DNA of 25,793 nucleotides, from NCBI GenBank assembly GCA_965370715.1, contig CBDUVQ010000003.1:1-25793 (forward strand), read 5' to 3'. The notes beneath the pieces were generated by a model, which had not been told where the DNA came from, made no database searches, and saw nothing but the letters and a program-made list of their open reading frames with translations. This document shows positions 16,780 to 24,600 of this stretch, piece by piece (position 1 is the stretch's first letter; every line of letters begins with the position of its first letter). A program made the translations under genes and the position numbers. The stretch comes from JAFCBV01 sp965370715 (lineage in GTDB: Archaea; EX4484-52; B79-G9).

Positions 16780-18645
16780 TCAGTTCGGTATTTTCATCAC
16801 AAGTTCCTTTGAGTGCTCGTATGCCTGCTTACTCAACTGGCCTTTCTTAAAGGAATCGTCAAGCTCGAAAAGAAGCTTTTCCTTTTTAGTTTGTGGTTCC
16901 CCGGACTTTTGTAGTGGCTCTTCTTTGTCAGATGCGGGTTGCGTGGTTTCTATCTTGGAATCGTCTGCTACTTTTGGCGTAGTGTCTTTTTCAGATACAA
17001 GCTCCTCTTTTTCTTTTTTCTTCTCTTTTACAACAGGCACGGTTTTGTTTTCTGTATCTAATCCTTCTGATTCTTTTTCAATCACTGGCTCGGCATGCGC
17101 CTCTGCCACAACAGGGGTGGTATCTGAAGAAGAATCTGCCTCTTTCCCCACCACGCCTTCCTGAAGATTTTTCAAGCCATCCAGATTTGTATCTGGCTCT
17201 TTCGAAGCAGGAGTATCTTTACCTTCAGCAGGTGCCTCGTCTGCATCCTGAACGCTGCCCTCTTCTGCTTTTTCGGGTGCAGATGCTGTTGCCTGCAAGG
17301 CTTCACTCTCTTGTTTTTCCTTGGATGAATCAGGACTTTCCGTTGCAGGGGGTACGGCTGGCTGCGCCCCGGAAGCTCCTGGCTTTTGGATAGCTTGCCT
17401 TATCTTCTCCTCAATTTCTGCAAGCTTCTTTTGGTTTGCATCCTTTGCCTGCAAGTACTCTTTATTTGAAATCTTCTTGCTACTTGCTTCCTCATCAAGA
17501 GACGCAAGAAGAAGCTTTATGCTCTCTCTTTCAGAAGACATCTCCTGTATATCTTTTGGAATCATGAGGTCTGCGATTGGCAGGGCGCGCGACATTGTTG
17601 AATTTATTTTTGCAATTTTATCCTCAACACCCTTGAAGCTGTCACGCAAGCTATTCACATAAGTTTTGTTGACTGTGTTTTCAAGGCGGGTATTTACTGT
17701 GTCAATGCTCTTTATGACATCCCTCACAATTTCATCAAGTGCTTCCTGCTTTGCCCGGTATATAAAGAACTCATCCATTCTCTTGTTCAGCTCAAGAAAC
17801 ATTTTTTCTGTACGCTCTGTCATTCTTTTTATCTCCTTAGAACTCTCGCGCACATCCCCCAGCTTCTTTGTAACCTCGTGGTCTATGTCAGCAATATTAT
17901 GCAGCCCGCCGACACTTGTCAGGACATCCTGCAACTCCCGAACCCCTGTTGTTGCATCCTGCATCTTGCGCTCAAGCTTTTCAACCCGTAAATCAAACAC
18001 ACCTAGTGACTTATCCCTTTTTGAGAATTCTTTTTCTACTTTGCGCGGGTCAATCTCAGCCATGTTTTCTTCAAGAAGCTCGATTTTTGACTCTCCTGAT
18101 TTAACTGAATTATCTGTATTAAACATCATAGAGCGAATCTCCCCTATGCTTTCTGTGAGGCGTTGCATGCGCTCCTCAGACGCTGCCCCTCCTTCTTTCA
18201 AAGCATCAATAAGAACCTTTAGCTTTTCAACTTCTCCGTTGAGTTTTGCATCCACTCTCTCAAAAATTCTTGATTCATCAAATGGCGCTGCATTTGGTGT
18301 GGGTGGTGCAGGCGCACCCTGAGATTGCTGCGGAGTATCTGAAGGCTGTGCTGTTGCGCCCTGCACAGGGGTTGCGGGTGGCGCGTCCCCTGCAGGAACC
18401 TGTTTTTTTTCAGGAGGATTTCCGTCCTTGTCCCCTATTCCAAACTCTTCCAAAATTTCCCTCATCTTGTCAAGCTTTTTTTGGTTGGCCTCTTTCGTGC
18501 TCTTGTAACTTTCATCAGATATTGATGCAGAGCGATGCTCATCCTCCAGAGTCTGCAAAAGCATGAGTATTTCGTTTCTCTTCTCTGTCAATTCATCCAC
18601 ACTTAGGTCACTAAGCTCTTCTTCTGCTTTCTTTTTTGCTGCCAT
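16780..18645 (-). CDS. Cytosolic coiled-coil protein with repeated SHOCT-like hairpins
   Basis: This is a soluble, highly charged protein of 621 residues from the ATG at 18645. I prefer that start because an AGGTG Shine-Dalgarno sequence lies 5 nt upstream; an in-frame TTG at 18660 would add 5 residues. Order: a helical hairpin (~15-60) ending in ISDESYKSTKEANQKKL; a Pro/Ala/Gln linker; a long coiled coil (~125-375); a second near-copy of the hairpin (ISNKEYLQAKDANQKKL, ~390-425); a ~160-residue low-complexity Glu/Pro/Ser/Lys/Ala segment; and a third hairpin at the C-terminus (LSKQAYEHSKELVMKI). There are no TM segments. It starts 20 nt after the ATPase fusion and ends 6 nt before the 1,955-aa gene. 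It probably bridges their cytosolic ends. An ArlC/D-like (archaellum) coupling role is a loose analogy only. Confidence 0.88.
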   Translation of the reverse strand: MAAKKKAEEELSDLSVDELTEKRNEILMLLQTLEDEHRSASISDESYKSTKEANQKKLDKMREILEEFGIGDKDGNPPEKKQVPAGDAPPATPVQGATAQPSDTPQQSQGAPAPPTPNAAPFDESRIFERVDAKLNGEVEKLKVLIDALKEGGAASEERMQRLTESIGEIRSMMFNTDNSVKSGESKIELLEENMAEIDPRKVEKEFSKRDKSLGVFDLRVEKLERKMQDATTGVRELQDVLTSVGGLHNIADIDHEVTKKLGDVRESSKEIKRMTERTEKMFLELNKRMDEFFIYRAKQEALDEIVRDVIKSIDTVNTRLENTVNKTYVNSLRDSFKGVEDKIAKINSTMSRALPIADLMIPKDIQEMSSERESIKLLLASLDEEASSKKISNKEYLQAKDANQKKLAEIEEKIRQAIQKPGASGAQPAVPPATESPDSSKEKQESEALQATASAPEKAEEGSVQDADEAPAEGKDTPASKEPDTNLDGLKNLQEGVVGKEADSSSDTTPVVAEAHAEPVIEKESEGLDTENKTVPVVKEKKKEKEELVSEKDTTPKVADDSKIETTQPASDKEEPLQKSGEPQTKKEKLLFELDDSFKKGQLSKQAYEHSKELVMKIPN

Positions 18646-18665
18646 AAGCACACCTGCCAATTTTT

Positions 18666-21600
18666 CTATCCACCCATATTCTTTATCCTAACCTCTATTG
18701 ACTGTATATAGGTCTCAGCCATCTTGAACAATCCCTGTGACATTTTGTCGCGAGCCATTTTGAGCTCGACCTCTATGTCGTACACATCTTTTCCTGCTTT
18801 CTTGAGTGCAGAAAGCCTTTCTTCAAACACCTCTATTTTCTCCTTTACCTTTGTATAAGCTGTAAGCTCTTCTTCGCTTAGCCTGCCTGTGTCGTGCAGA
18901 AGCGGCCTATATGTAACAAACCATGGCTTTCCGTCATTGTACTCAGGGTTCTGTGCAAGCCCTGTTCCTATTGTGAGCTTTGATATACGCTCTGCATAGT
19001 CTGTGCCGAATTTCTGCTTAACCCGGTTTATGTCTCCATTGTATTTTGTCCTAAGCTGAGTCTCTGTTGCAATGTTTGCGCGTATAGCTCCCTTGAAGTC
19101 TGAAAGCACCTGTGATATGAGGTACAAGCCTATTCCCCATTTCCTGAACTCACGGCACCCGCGCTCAAGCTCGACATAGCCGCTCTTGCCACCGTATTTT
19201 GGAAGCAGCCTATGCATTTCGTCATACACAACAAGGACATTCAGCCCACGAGCTTCCGGCCACTGTATGCTAAATATCTTTTGGATGCTTCTGCGGACAA
19301 ATGTGTCAATCTCTACTGAGCGAAGCTTGCTCATTACAAAGACTGTAATTTCTCCGGGCTTCATGTACTTTCTAATATCCAGTTCCTCTTCAGGCATGTC
19401 AGGATTCTGCACCATGATTATGTTTGTCTTGAAAGCGCGCGCATCCTCTGGCTTGAGGCCAAAGCGTGGATACAAGCTAAGCATTTTCGGGTCTTTACAG
19501 GGCTTTATGAACCCAGTCCATTGCGCTGTCGGGTCAAATACCACTACAGGAATCTTCCTCTTCAAAAGCTCCTCTGCAGTAGACATTGCGCACACACTCT
19601 TACCAGAGCCTGTGCCTCCTGCGGCAATAGAGTGCATTGTCAAATTGTTTACGTCAATATATGCCGGAACATCTGTCTCTGCAATCTTTCCAACCCTTAT
19701 TGTGTTGTCTCCTGCCTGCGGCAGCTTTTTGTAATCCATAGGGAATATGTATCTTGCTGCCTGAGCCTTCTTCAGCAGGTACATCTGATAGAGTTTCCTT
19801 GAGCCATATACAATAGGTATTATCACGAGCAGGATAACATATGTGAGCCAGTTCATAAATATTGATCTAAGCAACACAAGAGGCATTGGCAGGGTGCTTA
19901 CATCAAATGCTGCTGCTGCGACAGCGTATCGCCTCCCGTCCCAGTACGATGCATTTGCTTCAAGGATGTATCTTCCTGTGTCAGTTGAGTTTGGAATGGC
20001 TATTGTTTTTGTAAATGACATTGTCTGATCAACTGCAACAGTTTCCTGTTCTGTCAATGTGATGTTTCCGGACTCCATGCTTTTTACATTATATGTTATT
20101 GTAATGTCATCAACTTGCGAGGTATCGCCCATGTTTTTCAGGGTTGTCTGGAATTTTAAATTATCTCCCGGCGCAACTGATTTTGAGAGTAGTTCTAATA
20201 GGACATCAAGCAACGGCTCTCTGGGAATTTCAATCTTTATTGTCACAGGAGTCCTGTGAGTCACACTGCCTGTGCGCGTGATTATGTCTGCTGTGTATAT
20301 TCCTGCCGCAGCTGAAATAGGAGCTGAAAGTTCCACCTTTACAATTTCGGTTGAAACAGGGCTTATGTCAAAGGATGTCTTCTGAAGATTAATCATATCC
20401 CATGCAACACCTTCTACAGAGAGTGCTGTCTTAACGGTGGTATTAAGATTGTTCATAATTTCAATGGAATGGATTTCATGCTCTCCAGGGTAAAGTGTGA
20501 CATAAAGTAGGGTAGACTTTATTTCCACAGGGTTTTTGCTCAGATCAAGCAATGTAAGGTTAACTGCTTCGCCACCGAGCCCACCTGCTCCGCCGCCGTC
20601 ATCAACACCGCCTCCGGATGGACCTCCGGAACCAGGATATATTGGAGTGGGTCCTGTGGTTCCGCCTCCGCCGTCTGTAGACGGTGCGCAGTCCTCTGCA
20701 CAGTTCTCAAGTGTTTCACCAAAATCTGTGTCGCATTCTGAATTTCCGCACAATCGGTTTGCAAATACATAAGCTGAAGGGAACGCCATGGTTCTTATAG
20801 AATATGTTTGCGCAAGCAGGTCAAGAGTTCCGTTCATCTTTATCCATGATGCTTTGCATCCGACAAGTACAGTCCAGTTAGAGCAGTAATACACTGTAAG
20901 GTTTGAAGTAGGATATGCAGCATCAGCATACGGAGCATAGTCAAAGACCAGGTTTGTTGATGATGATGGCAGTATTGAGTCAAACCAAAGGCCTTCGAGT
21001 GCGCCCTTTGCTATTATGGAATGATGGATGTCTCCGAAAATAATGGGATTATAATAGTCCTCAGACATTGTGCTGTCTGTGAATTTCAGCAAATGCCCGA
21101 ACGCGCTTATATCAATATCATATTGTTCGGCATAAATTGATTCATTATAATATCCTGTTGTTTCAATTGAAACCACTGTGTGCAATGCAGAGGGCTCGCC
21201 ATCCCTATAAAAACTAAATGTAACAGGAATTCCAAGCTTGTCCGGATCCTCATTGTTTCTTGCAATTCCTGCAAACACAACTGTTGACCTGACCTCAAAT
21301 GAGCCTGTTGCATTGTCAAAATTGTCTGACTGGTCATATGATTCAGCATAGATTGTGTATGCGCCTGAAATCAGAGTATCTGTAAAGTTGCCATAATACA
21401 TGTAAGTGTCCTGAACTTGCCCGATTAAATTCAAAGGAACATTCACTGTTGAAGAGATAGGGTTTGTAACCTGAAGCGTCTTGTTCTTTATGCCTCCTGC
21501 TTCTGTTATATTCAGGTATATTGTCACAACTGCGCTTTCCGAAACCATTGAGGGTGCATAAATCGAAACCACAGGAGCATCGTAGTCTGTATATATCACT

Positions 21601-24600
21601 GAGTTGTTCTGGCGCTCTGCAACAATAAGCCCTATGGGTGTGTAATTGGTAACTAATGACAAATCATATGCTTTTCCTGGAGCCAAAGCAGGAGCAAATG
21701 CATCCAGCTGCCATAAGTTATCGCTTGCATTGTAATTTGCTGCAAGAATTGCCAACTCATGCACAATAGCACTATCAGAAAGATTTACACTGAATTCAAG
21801 CCCTGATGCTACAGGGGCTGTAGCGTATGTTGCATTTACGATTATTGTGATGTTTTCTCCTGCACCCACATCTGTCAATGGAGATGCAGTTGTAGGAAAC
21901 TCTATGCCGATGTGAAGAGGATAAACTGTAATATTAAGCAAGGTCTCTTGTTCGCTTGGAAATGTGCTGGTATTTGTTGTCTTGAAATATGCAGTATATT
22001 CCTGAATAGAGGTTGTTGCAGGGGCATAATAGCTTACCAAAACGCTTTCTTCTTCCAGGGGGTCTATTGTCAGGGAGCTTGAGTTAACCCCGAAATATGA
22101 TGAGTTCCCTGTTATTGATGTTGACAACAAAAGCCGCAGGTTTCCTGTGTTTTTGACATCAACAGTTCCAAGTGTGCCATTCATCCCCTGCACAACTTCG
22201 AGACTAAGATATGTTGGAGTATGCTGCCATGAAAGGTCAATTGGAATCAAAACAAACAGTGTCGCCTCATCATATGATGATTCTGCATATGCTCTCAAAG
22301 TCCCGTTATACATTGCAGGAGGGTATCCGGCAGGAATTGAAACATTCACAGCCACGATGGAATAATTCCCGACTTCAAGCGATGTTATATTCTGCGGGAT
22401 GTATTCAATAGTGAAATTATTGCAGGCAACGCCTTCAGTACAATTGAAGGATATTGTAGATAGGGGAGCATTTCCTGTTGAGTTCACAGTCATGTTTTCA
22501 TGGCTGCTGTTTCCTGCCCCTACAACCACTGTTATGTTCTGCTCTACAATGTCAACAACAGGGTTTGGCGCGACATATACAGGCACCTGCAAAATAGATG
22601 TTTCATTGCTTTCGTCAAGATTCGTCCAATTAATAGTGAAATTGATATAATAGTAACCGGGGGCTGTTGCAAGAGACACATAAAGCTCTGCAATATCTTC
22701 AGCAGACGATGCATTCTTCAGTATTGTGCCGTATGAAAAGTTATACGGAACAAAACTCCAGTTTTCAGGCGTGGCAACAGAGAGATTCGGGCTGTATGCG
22801 CGCGAGTGTCCGGTGTTATCCATTGTGAAGTTTATTGAAATATTCTGTCCTGAATAAAGGGTTATGTTTGCCACAGTCATGTTTGTCATGTTTGATGAAA
22901 CATTGAAAGTTGTGTTTGCTGATGACAGCAGGTTTATCGTGGGCGCGCACCCGATGTTTCCGGCAGTATCATTAGAGCACACTCTTATGTTATGTACACC
23001 CCACGCGGTTGCATTGTATACTGTGCTATAGTATGTATTGTTCTTCACAAGCCCAATGATTATTGTTGAAGTGTTTGGCAGAGTAATGTTCAGCCATGCC
23101 GAGGCAACCCCGATGTTGTCTGTAATAGTTGCTGAAACAGTGGTGTTTTCAAAACCGGTTTCGACTATGTCCGGAACTGCCATCTCATTAGTTATGTTTG
23201 GCGGAAGATCAGTCACATTGAGCCATACAGTGGTTGTATAAGACATAGGTGTTGCAGTGCTGTTTTGTATAACTAATCCGAAATAATACAGACCCTCTGC
23301 CTTATCTTCAGGTATTGTGTAATTCATTGATGCTGTTACCTCTGCCCCTACATCAAGGGTAAATGCAGTCGGGTGATAAGACACCAGAGTTGGGTCATCC
23401 CCTGTAGGCCATACAGACATATACAGCTTCAGGTTCCCTATGCTCTCTGAAATAATATCCCCTATTTGACCGCTTGTGTTTGGAGGGGTAAGAATAGTGC
23501 CAAATGTTGATGGCGTTCTCTGCCATGATGTATTCAATGGCACTGTAATGTTTATCCTTATCTGATCATACCCGTCATTTGATGTGGATGCGCGCAGATA
23601 TGCCCAGTATGTTCCTGGAGCCTGACCAAAAGGAACATCCACTGTTATTGTTGATGTGAAATTTGTGCCTGCAAACAAAATTCCCTGGCTATCAGGCAAT
23701 ATCTCTAAAACACATAGTGGGCACTCTGTTGAAATATCGCCTCCAATAAAAGACATCTGTACGTTTTGCAGAGCATCATTGCCGTTAGAGATTGTTGTTA
23801 CATTGCCTATCTGTGTTAACATATTGTGGGGTGTGTTTTGCTGTAAGCCAGTCTCTAAAATATCCACCACTGGGTTGGATGCAACATAGATTGTTGTTGT
23901 GTTAAATGTCATGTTCACCAGATTATCTGGCTCCCTCCATGACGCATTTGCAAAAAGAGATATTATCTGCGGAGGTGTTCCTGCAGGCACAGTCACAAGG
24001 AAACTTCCTGAGCAATTCCCACCTGCTGGAATGTTATTACACGAAACAAATGTTGTGTTGTAAGACAGGCTTCCTGAAGGGGCTTCTTCAAGGGTTATGT
24101 TCATAGCATACGCGTTTGCAGGGCCATTGTTTGTCACATTGACCTGAAGCGCAAAAGATGCTCCTGATGACTGTGTTATTCCGTTTGCATAAAATATTTG
24201 CATTTGGGAAACTGAAATGTTTGTCTTGCCCCAAACTGTGAAGTTTCCTGCAAATGTAGAATTAATATTCATTTCAGGAGGCGGGTCATTTGCATACACT
24301 GTTGCAAAATATTCTCCTCCAATCGGAGGTGTGTATGTTGCGATGTATTTTTCTGTACTACCTTGCTGCACCATTGTTACATTGGCATAGCTGCTATTTG
24401 GCATAAGAATGCTTACCCACGCATTGCTCACCTCTATGTCGTCTGTTATGTTTGCAGAGATGTTTATTGAATCAAGATTTGCCTCAAGATTTGTTGTCTG
24501 TGATATGTTGACTGCAGTGAATGTCGGCGGGCGGATGTCCTGCAATGTAAGGGTTGCAAAATCTTCGTATATGTTTGCAGAATAATACATTGTTGTGTTG

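Noticed and set aside
17666..18322. Plus-strand open frame of ~218 codons opposite the coiled-coil gene
   Set aside because: It is antisense to a Glu/Lys-rich coiled coil, which automatically yields a Phe/Ser/Leu-rich frame; it shows no recognisable domain or start signals.
16780..18660. TTG start at 18660 for the coiled-coil gene
   Set aside because: An ATG five codons later (18645) has a canonical archaeal AGGTG ribosome-binding sequence at proper spacing; the TTG has none.
20536..20772. Pro-rich plus-strand frame across 20536-20772
   Set aside because: It is the reverse complement of the Gly-rich linker and Cys motif of the ATPase fusion; composition alone explains it.
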